From a virus, in IMG/VR virus record IMGVR_UViG_3300043640_000053, positions 1-40,630 of that record: a stretch of DNA of 40,630 nucleotides. The stretch is one strand, 5' to 3'. The number at the start of each line of letters is the position of its first letter. Positions within the stretch are counted from its first letter, which is position 1. The position numbers and the translations under genes are program-made. The notes beneath the pieces were generated by a model. It was not told the origin of the DNA. It did not search any database and saw only the letters and a program-made list of their open reading frames with translations. Shown in pieces: positions 31,161 through 39,806 of this stretch.

Positions 31161-31458
31161 TTTGGATATACTATTAAACAATAACGATCTCGTTTTTGAG
31201 AACGGGGATTTTGTTATAGGCGAAAGCGATCAGCAGCATATCGCTGATACTATCAACGCGTTCCCCGGCTGGTGGAAAGAAGATCCCGCCGACGGCGTCG
31301 GCATTTTTCAGTATTTAAACTCCGGAGGGCAAGAACAGGCTATCGCAAGATCTATAAAGATAAACCTCCAAAGCGACGGGTATCAGGTTGGAAATCCGAA
31401 TGTTACGACAGACTTGGCCGGAAGTATGACAATAGACCCGCAGGCTAATAAAATTTAG
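31150..31458 (+). CDS. Baseplate wedge protein, GpW/gp25-like (Mu gp46-like)
   Basis: The 102-residue product follows the gp25 fold: a first strand pair (LVFENGDFVIGESDQ), then the helix with DTINAFPGWWKEDPADG, a second helix (AIARSIKINLQSDG) and a final strand. gp25-like proteins start sheath polymerisation on the baseplate. It directly follows the spike gene, which is the standard order. Promoter F follows. Confidence 0.78.
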   Translation: MAANLDILLNNNDLVFENGDFVIGESDQQHIADTINAFPGWWKEDPADGVGIFQYLNSGGQEQAIARSIKINLQSDGYQVGNPNVTTDLAGSMTIDPQANKI

Positions 31459-31460
31459 TT

Positions 31461-31490
31461 TCTTACTTACAAACATTGTTCGTATATTGC
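31461..31490 (+). promoter_or_regulatory. Promoter with overlapping operator (site F)
   Basis: The inverted repeat TACAAA-CATTG-TTCGTA (31468-31484, one mismatch) overlaps a -7-like TATATTGC (31483-31490). It lies in the 41-bp gap before the gene at 31500. A -33 box is not clear. It probably gives extra expression of the fibre and lysis genes. Confidence 0.6.
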
Positions 31491-31499
31491 ATGTAATTC

Positions 31500-32078
31500 A
31501 TGGCAACGTTACTGTTTAGAGCCGTCAGCGGCCAGTCAATATTTGATGTGTGCCTGAATTGCTACGGCACGCTCGACCTGTTGTACAAACTTATTAAAGA
31601 TAACGGTATTTCAGATGCTAACCAATTGGTATCAAGCGGACAGTCTTTTTCTTATGACGACCAGTTAACAAACGACCAGGGAGTCAGCAAACAATTTATA
31701 CAATCGGGTACAAAACTAGCGACCGACGTTTCAGCCTTAGGCTCCGTGTATTATACGATACAGGGAAATCCAGTAAGATATACCGGTCCGGCTAGACCTG
31801 TCATTCAAAACGATCCAACTGTGTCGGTATATTCTCAGGTCAGTAGTACATTTTTTACGTCCGGCACTGACGGCACTACGGTAATTACGGTCTTAGATAA
31901 AGACGGCGCGTCAATGATCGGAAACGATATTGTGCAAATCGAAGATGAAATAAAACCGTTAACTCCGGCGCAATTTCAATGGAACAAGGCGACAGGGGTC
32001 ATAACACTTTTAGGCGGATTGACAATAGATAATAATCAAACCCTTTTCATAATTTACAGACAAATTGTAACCGCATGA
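31500..32078 (+). CDS. LysM-like tail protein
   Basis: In the 192-residue product the first 55 residues fit a LysM/gpX-type module: LLFRAVSGQSIFDVCLNCYG, then LLYKLIKDNGISDANQLVSSGQSF, the place where LysM has its second strand. A beta-rich extension follows, with VYYTIQGNPVRY and TLFIIYRQIV. In other phages such modules sit at the tail tube or baseplate. It is the first gene after promoter F and overlaps the next by ATGA. Confidence 0.6.
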   Translation: MATLLFRAVSGQSIFDVCLNCYGTLDLLYKLIKDNGISDANQLVSSGQSFSYDDQLTNDQGVSKQFIQSGTKLATDVSALGSVYYTIQGNPVRYTGPARPVIQNDPTVSVYSQVSSTFFTSGTDGTTVITVLDKDGASMIGNDIVQIEDEIKPLTPAQFQWNKATGVITLLGGLTIDNNQTLFIIYRQIVTA

Positions 32079-33049
32079 GATTAATTATTATCAGCTTTAT
32101 TTCTTCTATCGCGTTATTCTTAGGCGTCGCGACGTACACGCATATAGTTGGTAGATTTGAGTATGACACTATCCGTATGGATAGTTCATTTCGGGCGCCG
32201 CAAGACACAATCGCTTCCGCAGACACATGGTCTGAGGCGTACAAGGGCGGGGTTAATTATACAAAAGGATTGGACGGACATTGGCATAAGTCTGCAAACG
32301 ATGGTCTTTCTAACGAATCCGGAATAACTAAATTAGGACAATCAGTAGGAGCTTCCGGAAATCCTGCGACTATCACAGAAAACAGAGAGATTCCCTTTTC
32401 GTCATTCCTGTATTCGATAAAATTTCTTACCTCTTCGACGTCTTACACTCAACTAAGTCCCGATGGGATATTGGCGGTGGCGCCAGGTGTTAGTATGAAG
32501 GCTTTTTCTAACGCTATAACAGTCATTAACTCACAAGGTAAAGTCCAAATTGCAGGCGGTGGAGTCTTATCTTCTGACGCACTTGGAAATGAGGTAAACT
32601 GCATATCTCAGGGATTTATAGCTTTAAATGTTTTTTCCAATAATGTAGGGCTGCTTGAAATTTGGCCTAGTCATACGCCTGGTACAAATCCTCCCCCAAT
32701 TGTACTACATAATACTTTTACCCTAGGCCCTACTGTCATAGATGGCGCCATAGAAAGGAACGCGAGTCATTTATATTATACATCTGGATCAACTCGTTAT
32801 CAATTGGATCAGCAGTTATTTGCCGCGTCTTCGACAAAATCAGGAGACGGAACGACTACATCCTTTACAATTACACACGGATTATCTGGCATCACCGCTA
32901 CGACGCCCGCAATAGTAACACCGAGATCCGCAGCAGCCGCAGGCTCTTACTATGTAACGACAAGTTCCACTACGATAACCATTACTTATGCCGCCGCGCC
33001 AATTTCCGGAACAAATAATTTAACCTGGTCATACGAACTTAAGCCATGA
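32075..33049 (+). CDS. Fibre-like protein with N-terminal hydrophobic segment
   Basis: The 324-residue product has a hydrophobic start (LIIISFISSIALFLGVA) resembling a signal peptide or membrane anchor. Beta-rich sequence with repeated Gly, Ser and Thr follows. The last part (GDGTTTSFTITHGLSG, then YYVTTSSTTITITY) is a beta sandwich seen at the ends of phage fibre proteins. It lies between the LysM-like and adaptor-like genes. A membrane-targeted fibre is unusual; a different start cannot remove the hydrophobic segment without losing the ATGA overlap. Confidence 0.5.
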   Translation: MRLIIISFISSIALFLGVATYTHIVGRFEYDTIRMDSSFRAPQDTIASADTWSEAYKGGVNYTKGLDGHWHKSANDGLSNESGITKLGQSVGASGNPATITENREIPFSSFLYSIKFLTSSTSYTQLSPDGILAVAPGVSMKAFSNAITVINSQGKVQIAGGGVLSSDALGNEVNCISQGFIALNVFSNNVGLLEIWPSHTPGTNPPPIVLHNTFTLGPTVIDGAIERNASHLYYTSGSTRYQLDQQLFAASSTKSGDGTTTSFTITHGLSGITATTPAIVTPRSAAAAGSYYVTTSSTTITITYAAAPISGTNNLTWSYELKP

Positions 33050-33366
33050 CGATTAATACAGATGGGGCCGCGAAAGTCCCGATTATAGTACGGTCCGGAA
33101 ACACGGTCGGTATAACCGCGACTTTTACGGAAGGTGAATCTCCTAAAGATTTAACCGGATGTAAGTTTTTTCTATACGTTACTCAGGGCGCAAGCACCGT
33201 GGATATGGCGCCCGATATCACATTGGGCGGATCTGACAATAATATCCTTACCATCAAGTCGCTTATCAGGCAGCGGCCCGGCGCATACACATACGAATTA
33301 AAAATTACAAACCCCGCAGACGCGACGGCTATCACTTATTTATACGGGCCTTTTACTGTTAATTAA
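33046..33366 (+). CDS. Small beta protein, fibre adaptor-like (BppU N-terminus-like)
   Basis: The 106-residue product has a pattern like the N-terminal immunoglobulin-like domain of Bpp[32 protein letters not shown] and [11 protein letters not shown], then a final strand. In siphophages this domain joins fibres to the baseplate. It overlaps the previous gene by ATGA and shares a base with the next start (TAATG), which is the collagen-like fibre. Confidence 0.6.
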   Translation: MTINTDGAAKVPIIVRSGNTVGITATFTEGESPKDLTGCKFFLYVTQGASTVDMAPDITLGGSDNNILTIKSLIRQRPGAYTYELKITNPADATAITYLYGPFTVN

Positions 33367-34883
33367 TGACTGTAGACCTTACATACGAAAGCATTACAAA
33401 CAGCGTGACGGTAGACAATACCGGCGCGAATGTAGACCTGAAGGTTTCCGTCACCCCTATTGAGGTAACCGCAGAAATAGGAACGGGTGCGCCTGGTCCG
33501 CAGGGCGATGCGGGTCCAGCGGGTGCGGCGGGTTCTATTGGCCCCGCAGGGCCGCAGGGAGTGCAGGGAATGCAAGGCGCAGCCGGACAAGCCGGAGAAC
33601 AGGGCATCCAGGGCGTACAGGGTGTCCAGGGTATTACCGGTCCGGCCGGCGCTGGCATCGCCGCAGGTGGTGCTGTTGGCGCATTCTTGGTAAAGAATAG
33701 TCTAACGGATTATGACACTTCATGGAAAGACTTGTTTGGTAGTGCAAATACGTGGACGGGTACTATTTTATTTACTAATAATGTTACAATTAGAAATTCG
33801 ACTACTCCAATTGCTCTAGTTGTTGGGTCTACAACTGATAATGGAGATAAGAAATTAACAGTAACAAGTACAGGTAGCGATCAAGTTACAGCAATTGGAA
33901 CTGGTACAGGAAGATCAGGATTCTATGCACAATGCACTAATACTGCTGGACAGACTACTAATTACATGGAGAATAACCGTGGCAGCTTTGCGTCTTACGG
34001 TGGGCAGATGGTTGGTGGATCAACAAATGTGAGTACATTATTTGGACTTACACGTCAGGATAAATATTTTATCTTTGCTGATGGAGCAAGTAATTTGGGA
34101 ATGGCTATTGGAACTTTAGCAGTTCAACCATTGATTTTTGGTTCATCCAATTTTGAAAGGATGCGCTTAACCGGAGCAGGTAATTTATTAATAAATACGT
34201 TAACTGACAGCGGATATAAATTACAGATCGAAATAGATAGTCTTGGTATTACGCCAACTAATGGCATCTACGCATCAAATCTTACTCCTGCTACTGCTGT
34301 TTTAAATCAGTATTCACCTGCGATTATACTTGAGGGTCAAGGATGGAAAACTACTGCTACGGCTGGTTCACAATCTGCTAAGATTAGACAGTTCGTTGGA
34401 GTGCTAACGGGAACAGCTTCTCCTCTTCCATTTTTAAGCTATGAGTATAGTACAAATAATGGCGCGTATGCTTCTTTGTTTGGTATAGGATTAGGATTAT
34501 CTCCACATCTAGGAGTTTCCGCTTTAGGTTTTAATATCAATATGAGTGGGGGTTGTGAAATTACCGCACCTGTGTTATATTTGAATTCTTCAAGTTCAGG
34601 TGTTCATATCCAATGTTTGGCATCTAATGTCACTAATTTGCCTCAAACGGTAATTAATCTTTCTTCAACAAATGGAACTGTTAACGTAGGAACTACAACT
34701 TCTATTGCAAGTGCAGTGTTAAATGTGGTTGCCACAACCAAGGGTGCAGCACTACCAAGAATGACCACGACTCAAAAGAATGCAATAGCTACTCCTATTG
34801 AGGGATTGGAAGTATATGATCTGACCTTGCATAAGAAATGCGTCTACACCGGTAGCGCGTGGGAAACAATCACATCGCTTTAA
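33366..34883 (+). CDS. Tail fibre with collagen-like repeats
   Basis: In the 505-residue product, residues 1-40 form a short attachment domain; 41-97 are Gly-x-y collagen-like triplets ([19 protein letters not shown]); a long beta-rich shaft and head follow; the last 60 residues ([34 protein letters not shown]) match a C-terminal module common in Bacteroidetes phage and host surface proteins. It probably binds the host receptor as a trimer. From about 33.7 to 34.8 kb the DNA is visibly richer in A+T and uses A/T-ending codons (ACT, GGA, TTA) more than the neighbours, a sign of acquired receptor-binding sequence. Confidence 0.75.
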   Translation: MTVDLTYESITNSVTVDNTGANVDLKVSVTPIEVTAEIGTGAPGPQGDAGPAGAAGSIGPAGPQGVQGMQGAAGQAGEQGIQGVQGVQGITGPAGAGIAAGGAVGAFLVKNSLTDYDTSWKDLFGSANTWTGTILFTNNVTIRNSTTPIALVVGSTTDNGDKKLTVTSTGSDQVTAIGTGTGRSGFYAQCTNTAGQTTNYMENNRGSFASYGGQMVGGSTNVSTLFGLTRQDKYFIFADGASNLGMAIGTLAVQPLIFGSSNFERMRLTGAGNLLINTLTDSGYKLQIEIDSLGITPTNGIYASNLTPATAVLNQYSPAIILEGQGWKTTATAGSQSAKIRQFVGVLTGTASPLPFLSYEYSTNNGAYASLFGIGLGLSPHLGVSALGFNINMSGGCEITAPVLYLNSSSSGVHIQCLASNVTNLPQTVINLSSTNGTVNVGTTTSIASAVLNVVATTKGAALPRMTTTQKNAIATPIEGLEVYDLTLHKKCVYTGSAWETITSL

Positions 34884-34897
34884 AAAACAAACCTACA

Positions 34898-35059
34898 ATG
34901 GATACGCAAACAGCCGAAGCGCCCGCGCGCTTCAATATTATTATTTCCCCCGACGACGCCGCGAGACTGGACGCAATGTTCCAGGTTTTGCATCCAGGCG
35001 CCGCGATGTTTATTGTTCAATTTTTAAACACTTGTTCTAAAGTAGAAATCACCAAATAA
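34898..35059 (+). CDS. Small protein between fibre genes, unknown
   Basis: The 53-residue product begins MDTQTAEAPARFNIIISPDDAA split over a short linker, and ends with a hydrophobic helix (AAMFIVQFLNTCSKV). The start at 34898 lies 14 nt after the fibre stop. Possibly a fibre assembly helper, by position only. Confidence 0.5.
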   Translation: MDTQTAEAPARFNIIISPDDAARLDAMFQVLHPGAAMFIVQFLNTCSKVEITK

Positions 35060-35068
35060 AAATAACAC

Positions 35069-36505
35069 ATGAAGAAAATCCTCATTTTCCTTTTATCGTT
35101 AGTCAGTCTTTTTGCTTCGGCAACGCCCGATACCGTAAGGCTGCAAGCTGGTCAATACTCCGGAATATTTATTCCGAAGTCTAATACCGTTTATACTAAC
35201 GTCGGCGGTCAGGTTGTTTTTACCTCCCATCCAAGCGTAGGCGGAACTAACGGAGTGCAGTTTATCGGCGCTACGTCGAATGGATTTAAGTATATAGGAA
35301 ACGAATTTTCAGTCTTCGGATCTGGCAATGGCGATATACAGAACATGACCGTTAAGGGTTTTGATTTTGGCAGCACTGCGACTGTTGTTTTTGACGCCTC
35401 TACTAAAATTTACACCGCTCCGGGAAAACTACTCACCTACGACGGAACGGTTCACATGGAGGTGTTTCATAATCTGGTCGTTGACGGTTTTACTGTTTCT
35501 GGTAAAACACAGTTATTCCAGGGAAGTTACGATTCCAGCCAGACGCTGCGAATGATCAATGACAGCGTGACCTTCCTACACGGCACTTTTATTAATGACG
35601 GAACAGGTGAAAACATAAAGGTATCCGGAAATTCTATTTACAACCTGGTCGCCGACTATTGGACCGTCACCGGCCCTACGATCAACATCCACGATTGCGG
35701 CATATTCTTTTTCAACGGGAACGGAAAGATTTCGCACATATACAGAAATGGCGGTTGGGGTTACTTAGCAAGGATCATTAATATATTTTTAAAGAAGGGC
35801 GGCTATTCGTCAATTACTTATTGTGTAGATGTAAACAGCACTCATTACGGATCAGTGGACGGCAGAGTAACGCCGTACTTTATCAAAAGTTACAATCCGA
35901 AGATTCCACTTTACGGAGGGGATTTTATTTGCGACCATAACACGATCGGCGACAAGCTCGACGGATCGGACGATACCGGCAAAGGAGGTAACGCTTACGT
36001 TTCTAACGGCTACATAGTCGGAGGCATGACCGATAGCGTGGGAACAGTTTTTGCATTTCGGATTACCAATTGCGTTGCATGGAATGCGTCGCCCAACAGC
36101 GGTCAAGCGAATGGTAGCAGCCTTTTAAAAAACAACGCTCCGAAGGGAACGGTTAATCTGGTTATGAATAATAACATCGACTTGCCGCCCGGTGTGTTGC
36201 TGCCTGCCGGATACTTTATTGACAAGATCAACTTTATACCAGCACCAGGATCGCCGCTTATTGGAAAAGCCTCGGACGGAACTGATATCGGCGCAATTCA
36301 AACCGCAGGCGTAACCGTAACACCTCCGCCTATTGTTGTTTACGGAACCAAAGGTGACAAGGGAGATAAGGGCGATACTGGACCATCAGGACCGATAGGA
36401 CCACAGGGATTGCCTGGTATACCTGGTGCGACCGGACCCGCAGGACCTAAAATTAAAAGCATTTCAATCACTTACGCGGACGGCACTACGTCAATTCTTC
36501 AATAA
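35069..36505 (+). CDS. Secreted beta-helix-like protein with C-terminal collagen-like repeat
   Basis: The 478-residue product has an N-terminal signal peptide (MKKILIFLLSLVSLFASA, cleavage likely near residue 18). About 400 residues of short strand repeats rich in Gly, Asn and Asp follow, and read like a right-handed parallel beta-helix with pectate-lyase-like phrases (GGNAYVSNGYIVGG, FRITNCVAWNASPN). Collagen-like triplets lie at about 426-460 (GDKGDKGDTGPSGPIGPQG), then an 18-residue end. Beta-helix phage proteins often bind or cut surface polysaccharides. The signal peptide is odd for a virion part and suggests export to the periplasm or surface. No catalytic residues can be assigned. Confidence 0.6.
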   Translation: MKKILIFLLSLVSLFASATPDTVRLQAGQYSGIFIPKSNTVYTNVGGQVVFTSHPSVGGTNGVQFIGATSNGFKYIGNEFSVFGSGNGDIQNMTVKGFDFGSTATVVFDASTKIYTAPGKLLTYDGTVHMEVFHNLVVDGFTVSGKTQLFQGSYDSSQTLRMINDSVTFLHGTFINDGTGENIKVSGNSIYNLVADYWTVTGPTINIHDCGIFFFNGNGKISHIYRNGGWGYLARIINIFLKKGGYSSITYCVDVNSTHYGSVDGRVTPYFIKSYNPKIPLYGGDFICDHNTIGDKLDGSDDTGKGGNAYVSNGYIVGGMTDSVGTVFAFRITNCVAWNASPNSGQANGSSLLKNNAPKGTVNLVMNNNIDLPPGVLLPAGYFIDKINFIPAPGSPLIGKASDGTDIGAIQTAGVTVTPPPIVVYGTKGDKGDKGDTGPSGPIGPQGLPGIPGATGPAGPKIKSISITYADGTTSILQ

Positions 36506-36669
36506 TGGCTGACAATAAAAGCGTTTACCTGTACCTGTCAACTTTCGTAATTAACATAATCGGGTACATCACGTTGAACAATATTGCAATTATGGTCGGC
36601 ATTGTCGCCGGAGTCACAACCATTGTATACAACGTTGTCAAAACGTACAAAGAAATTAAAAACAAGTAA
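36505..36669 (+). CDS. Small membrane protein, holin candidate
   Basis: The 54-residue product has two hydrophobic segments (YLYLSTFVINIIGYI, about 8-24, and IAIMVGIVAGVTTIVYNVV, about 28-46) and a basic end (KTYKEIKNK). That is the layout of a class II holin, which would open the inner membrane for the endolysin. Its start shares a base with the previous stop (TAATG). Several other small membrane proteins lie nearby, so which one is the holin is unclear. Confidence 0.5.
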   Translation: MADNKSVYLYLSTFVINIIGYITLNNIAIMVGIVAGVTTIVYNVVKTYKEIKNK

Positions 36670-36674
36670 ATTTT

Positions 36675-36926
36675 ATGAACCAGTTTTTTAAAGACTGCGG
36701 CGACGTATTCAATCGCCTTAGTAAACCTACGCCCCTAATCTTCAAGAAGGCGCGCAGGCTAGGTATGATTATGACCGCAGGCGGCGGCGCTGCCATTAAG
36801 GGATTCCATGACCCGCATATCCTAGTGGTAGCTACGGTCGCGGCCAGTATTGGCGGAACAATTATCGCCGTAGCGTCCGTCGCGTGCGACGATTCGGCAG
36901 AGGTAAAAACAACAGAAAACAAATAA
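36675..36926 (+). CDS. Small membrane protein, possible holin
   Basis: The 83-residue product has a basic N-terminal half (FKKARRLG) followed by hydrophobic stretches at about 30-40 and 49-71 (ILVVATVAASIGGTIIAVAS) and an acidic tail. It could be a holin or antiholin in this lysis cassette. No family recognised. Confidence 0.45.
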   Translation: MNQFFKDCGDVFNRLSKPTPLIFKKARRLGMIMTAGGGAAIKGFHDPHILVVATVAASIGGTIIAVASVACDDSAEVKTTENK

Positions 36927-36927
36927 C

Positions 36928-37494
36928 ATGAAAGAAGAAACCCTATTTGGCAGATCATTGTTTTTGCTTGCCATCCTGGTTGCTATGCTGATATTCGCGA
37001 CGTCATGCGGCACGGTTAAAAAACTGATCACACATACAAATTCAATCACCGACAGCACGACCAGGCACACCGTTGACACCTCGTTCGTTAAAAAAGCCGA
37101 ATCAAAAAGCAATTCGGTCGATATAACGAACCTGAGTTTAACGATAAAATATCCCGCCGTTGTCGGTAGCGGTCTGGATACTCAAGTCTATGACACGTCT
37201 ACATATATCGGAAAGATAGAGCATTTTGTAAATCACACACATCCCTCTGAGATAACAATCAATATCGGAAAGTTGAAAGACTCGGCGTCGCATGTTATTA
37301 CGCTTGACTCGTCGTCGATCCATTACAGCGATACAACGAACGTACATAAGAGTCTGATACAGACTATCCGGGACGTAAACAAAAAGCAGACACCGGCTTG
37401 GCTAATCGTGGCCTCGCTCGTTGCGGCGCTGCTTGTAATCGTATGGCTTTTTATTCATTTCAATATTGCTTCTTTAATCAAAAAAATAATTTAA
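36928..37494 (+). CDS. Unimolecular spanin candidate (lipoprotein with C-terminal membrane segment)
   Basis: The 188-residue product begins with a lipoprotein signal (LFLLAILVAMLIFATSC, modifiable C27). A periplasmic domain of about 125 residues rich in Ser/Thr/Asp with beta character follows, and the chain ends with a transmembrane helix (WLIVASLVAALLVIVWLF, about 158-175) and a basic tail. This order, lipid anchor at one end and inner-membrane helix at the other, is that of u-spanins such as T1 gp11, which span the periplasm and fuse the membranes in the last step of lysis. Position in the lysis cassette agrees. The lipobox has Ala at -3, not the usual Leu. Confidence 0.6.
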   Translation: MKEETLFGRSLFLLAILVAMLIFATSCGTVKKLITHTNSITDSTTRHTVDTSFVKKAESKSNSVDITNLSLTIKYPAVVGSGLDTQVYDTSTYIGKIEHFVNHTHPSEITINIGKLKDSASHVITLDSSSIHYSDTTNVHKSLIQTIRDVNKKQTPAWLIVASLVAALLVIVWLFIHFNIASLIKKII

Positions 37495-37495
37495 C

Positions 37496-37774
37496 ATGAA
37501 TCCTAACGCACATATTTCATTGGGTCAGGCTTTCGCGCATTGCGCATGTACCGGCTCTTATTGGTTGTGGCTTGCAATCGCTATCATCATTTGCGGCGCA
37601 ACTATATATTTTGCGATTAAGTCTTTAAAGACTTCTGATATTGGAGCGGAACATATCATCCTACTTTTTGCGCTCCTTGCCATAATGGCGCTGGCGGTAT
37701 TCCTACGACCTACAGAGGTTTGCCAAAACACATCCGTTTCCGAAGCGGCACGCGGAATTTATATCGGCTACTAA
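37496..37774 (+). CDS. Small two-segment membrane protein
   Basis: The 92-residue product has two hydrophobic segments (YWLWLAIAIIICGATIYFAI, about 22-41, and HIILLFALLAIMALAVFL, about 53-70). It starts 1 nt after the spanin candidate and shares a base with the next start (TAATG). Possibly a holin or a pinholin-like protein; not recognised. Confidence 0.5.
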   Translation: MNPNAHISLGQAFAHCACTGSYWLWLAIAIIICGATIYFAIKSLKTSDIGAEHIILLFALLAIMALAVFLRPTEVCQNTSVSEAARGIYIGY

Positions 37775-38157
37775 TGCAGTGGTTTTTATATCTCATTGCT
37801 GTGAATATTTTCATGGCCTGGGAGAATAATTGGGTAAGGGTTCGTCGTATTAAGGCGGGAAACCCTAAGCAAATTGAGCATCCTATCTACGGCGCCGCAT
37901 ACTGCATCATTTGCGGCCTGATATATTTCAAGTCCGACTTATGGCTGGTAGCGTCAGTCTTGTTTTTGCACCTATCGGTATTCCCGGTATGCTATAACAA
38001 GTTTAGCAATGCGCCATCTCTTTTTTACCTAAGCAAAACGACGACGGCGTGGACCGATCGTACAATGGTTAGAATTGGCATAAAGGATACGGAGGATGTT
38101 AATATTTCAGCGTTGATAATTTCAATTGTATTTCTATGGTTACACCTGCACAGATAA
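37774..38157 (+). CDS. Multi-pass membrane protein of lysis cassette, unknown
   Basis: The 127-residue product has about four hydrophobic segments (2-15, 40-51, 55-72, 110-125). The start at 37774 is preferred because it overlaps the previous stop as TAATG. It overlaps the endolysin gene by 22 bases. It may help the holin or alter the host envelope; no family recognised. Confidence 0.5.
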   Translation: MQWFLYLIAVNIFMAWENNWVRVRRIKAGNPKQIEHPIYGAAYCIICGLIYFKSDLWLVASVLFLHLSVFPVCYNKFSNAPSLFYLSKTTTAWTDRTMVRIGIKDTEDVNISALIISIVFLWLHLHR

Positions 38158-38696
38158 GGCAAATTATTCCAAAAGCTCACGACGTAGAAAGGTTTTTCCC
38201 TTATCTGGCCGACGCAATGGAAAAGTATCAAATCAATTCGCCGCGAAGGATCGGCGCTTTTATTTCTCAGATAGGAGAAGAAAGCTGCTGCTTTCAAGCT
38301 ACAGTAGAGTACGCGTCTGGAAAAGAATACGAAGGCCGTGACGACCTTGGAAATACGCAACCGGGCGACGGTGTGAAATTCAAGGGCAGGGGTTTAATTC
38401 AGGTTACCGGGCGAACCGGGTACGCCTCTGTATCGCGTAAGATATTCGGAGACGACAGGCTAGTAGATACGCCAACCCTCATGGGTAACCCGGATCTTGC
38501 CGCGCTGTCCGCTGGTATATTTTGGGACGGTAAAATGATAAACAACGTATGTGATAATCCCGAAACCTGGATAAAACCCGGTCCGCATCAGTATACGAAA
38601 TTTCAGTGGATCACGATACTAGTTAACGGTGGACTTAACGGTTACGCCGAACGCCTTTCAAATTACAACAGAGCAAAAACAGTTCTCAACTTCTGA
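38136..38696 (+). CDS. Endolysin, glycoside hydrolase family 19
   Basis: The 186-residue product is a single-domain GH19 enzyme (chitinase/lysozyme-like) that cuts the sugar backbone of peptidoglycan. It shows the first catalytic region FISQIGEESCCF (43-53, E48/E49), the EYEGRDDLGNTQPGDG loop, the FKGRGLIQVTGR signature (82-93) and the final ILVNGGLNGYAERL. Related phage enzymes usually have HES where this one has EES. No signal peptide is seen, so it needs a holin for export, which fits the neighbouring membrane proteins. It starts inside the previous gene and ends 1 nt before the phosphoesterase. Confidence 0.9.
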   Translation: MVTPAQIRQIIPKAHDVERFFPYLADAMEKYQINSPRRIGAFISQIGEESCCFQATVEYASGKEYEGRDDLGNTQPGDGVKFKGRGLIQVTGRTGYASVSRKIFGDDRLVDTPTLMGNPDLAALSAGIFWDGKMINNVCDNPETWIKPGPHQYTKFQWITILVNGGLNGYAERLSNYNRAKTVLNF

Positions 38697-38697
38697 T

Positions 38698-39786
38698 ATG
38701 ACTATAAGAGAAACGATTAAAGCAAACCCTAACGCAAGCGGTAAGGCGATAGCCGAAATGTGTGGCACAAGTGTAGGTCAGGTCTATAAGGCTGCGCATC
38801 GCCTCCGCAAGTCGGAAGCTCACCCCGCGTTAGCAAAGGAGTGCGAAGACGTTGGGTTACCGGTAGACCAGGTTGGTAATTACTGGTACAAGGGCAAGCA
38901 CTACAGCATACATCTGAAGGCAGACAAGGCGCCAACATACGAAGAAATGAAGGATGTAATCATTGCAGAAATGCAGAATTACGCGCCCGCATACCCGAAG
39001 ATCAAATACACACCGCCCATTGATCCACACCTCTTGGTGATAGATCCGGCGGACGTGCATATCGGTAAGCTGGCCCGCGCATTCGAAACGGGTGAAGACT
39101 ATGACAATCAGATAGCGGTACAAAGGATTCGCGAAGGTGTTGCCGGTATCCTAAATAAGGCCCAGGGATGGCGGTTCGATAAGATCATGCTCGTAGTCGG
39201 AAATGATATTCTGCATGTTGACGGCCCGGAAAACTCTACCACAAAGGGTACGCGTCAGGATGTTGGCAGTATGTGGTTTGAAAATTTTCAGATTGCAAAG
39301 CAGATATACATAGAAACGATAGAAAAACTTTTACAGATCGCTCCGCTGCATGTGCAGTATGATCCGTCTAATCATGATCTGCTGAACGGCTTTTTTTTAG
39401 CCGACACGCTTACGTCTTGGTTTCATAAAGCGAAAAACATAACCTTTAATACGTCTATTGCGCACCGAAAGTACATGACCTACGGCAAAAACCTGATCGG
39501 AACAACGCACGGAGACGGCGCTAAAGAAGTTGACCTGCCATTGCTAATGGCTCAGGAGGCTCCGAAAGATTGGGCCGAATGCAAGCACAGGTATTTTTAC
39601 AAGCATCACATTCACCACGAAGCATCTAAGGATTACGGAAGTGTTAATGTGAAGACGTTGCGCAGCCCTTCCGGTACTGACGGGTGGCATCACAGAAACG
39701 GTTACCAGCATTCGCCTAAAGCCATTGAAGGCTTTGTGCATCATCCAGAAAACGGCCGCATAGCAACGATAACGCATTTATTTTAA
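38698..39786 (+). CDS. Metallophosphoesterase with N-terminal helix-turn-helix
   Basis: In the 362-residue product, residues 1-50 form a helix-turn-helix (ASGKAIAEMCGTSVGQVYKAAHRL). The rest is a calcineurin-like phosphoesterase: DPADVHIGK (116-124), GND (168-170), SNHD, THGDG and YKHHIHHE, which supply the metal ligands in order. Similar proteins are common in phages and may be nucleases related to SbcD/Mre11, directed to DNA by the first domain. The start at 38698 lies 1 nt after the endolysin stop. Substrate unknown. Confidence 0.82.
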   Translation: MTIRETIKANPNASGKAIAEMCGTSVGQVYKAAHRLRKSEAHPALAKECEDVGLPVDQVGNYWYKGKHYSIHLKADKAPTYEEMKDVIIAEMQNYAPAYPKIKYTPPIDPHLLVIDPADVHIGKLARAFETGEDYDNQIAVQRIREGVAGILNKAQGWRFDKIMLVVGNDILHVDGPENSTTKGTRQDVGSMWFENFQIAKQIYIETIEKLLQIAPLHVQYDPSNHDLLNGFFLADTLTSWFHKAKNITFNTSIAHRKYMTYGKNLIGTTHGDGAKEVDLPLLMAQEAPKDWAECKHRYFYKHHIHHEASKDYGSVNVKTLRSPSGTDGWHHRNGYQHSPKAIEGFVHHPENGRIATITHLF

Positions 39787-39806
39787 ACCTCTAAACAATA
39801 AAACCC

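Noticed and set aside
33359-33658. Long Pro/Cys-rich reading frame on the - strand
   Set aside because: It is the reverse complement of collagen-like GGN-CCN triplets in the fibre gene; open frame results from repeat composition.
33366-36505. Diversity-generating retroelement acting on fibre genes
   Set aside because: No reverse transcriptase gene or template-variable repeat pair was found in the window.
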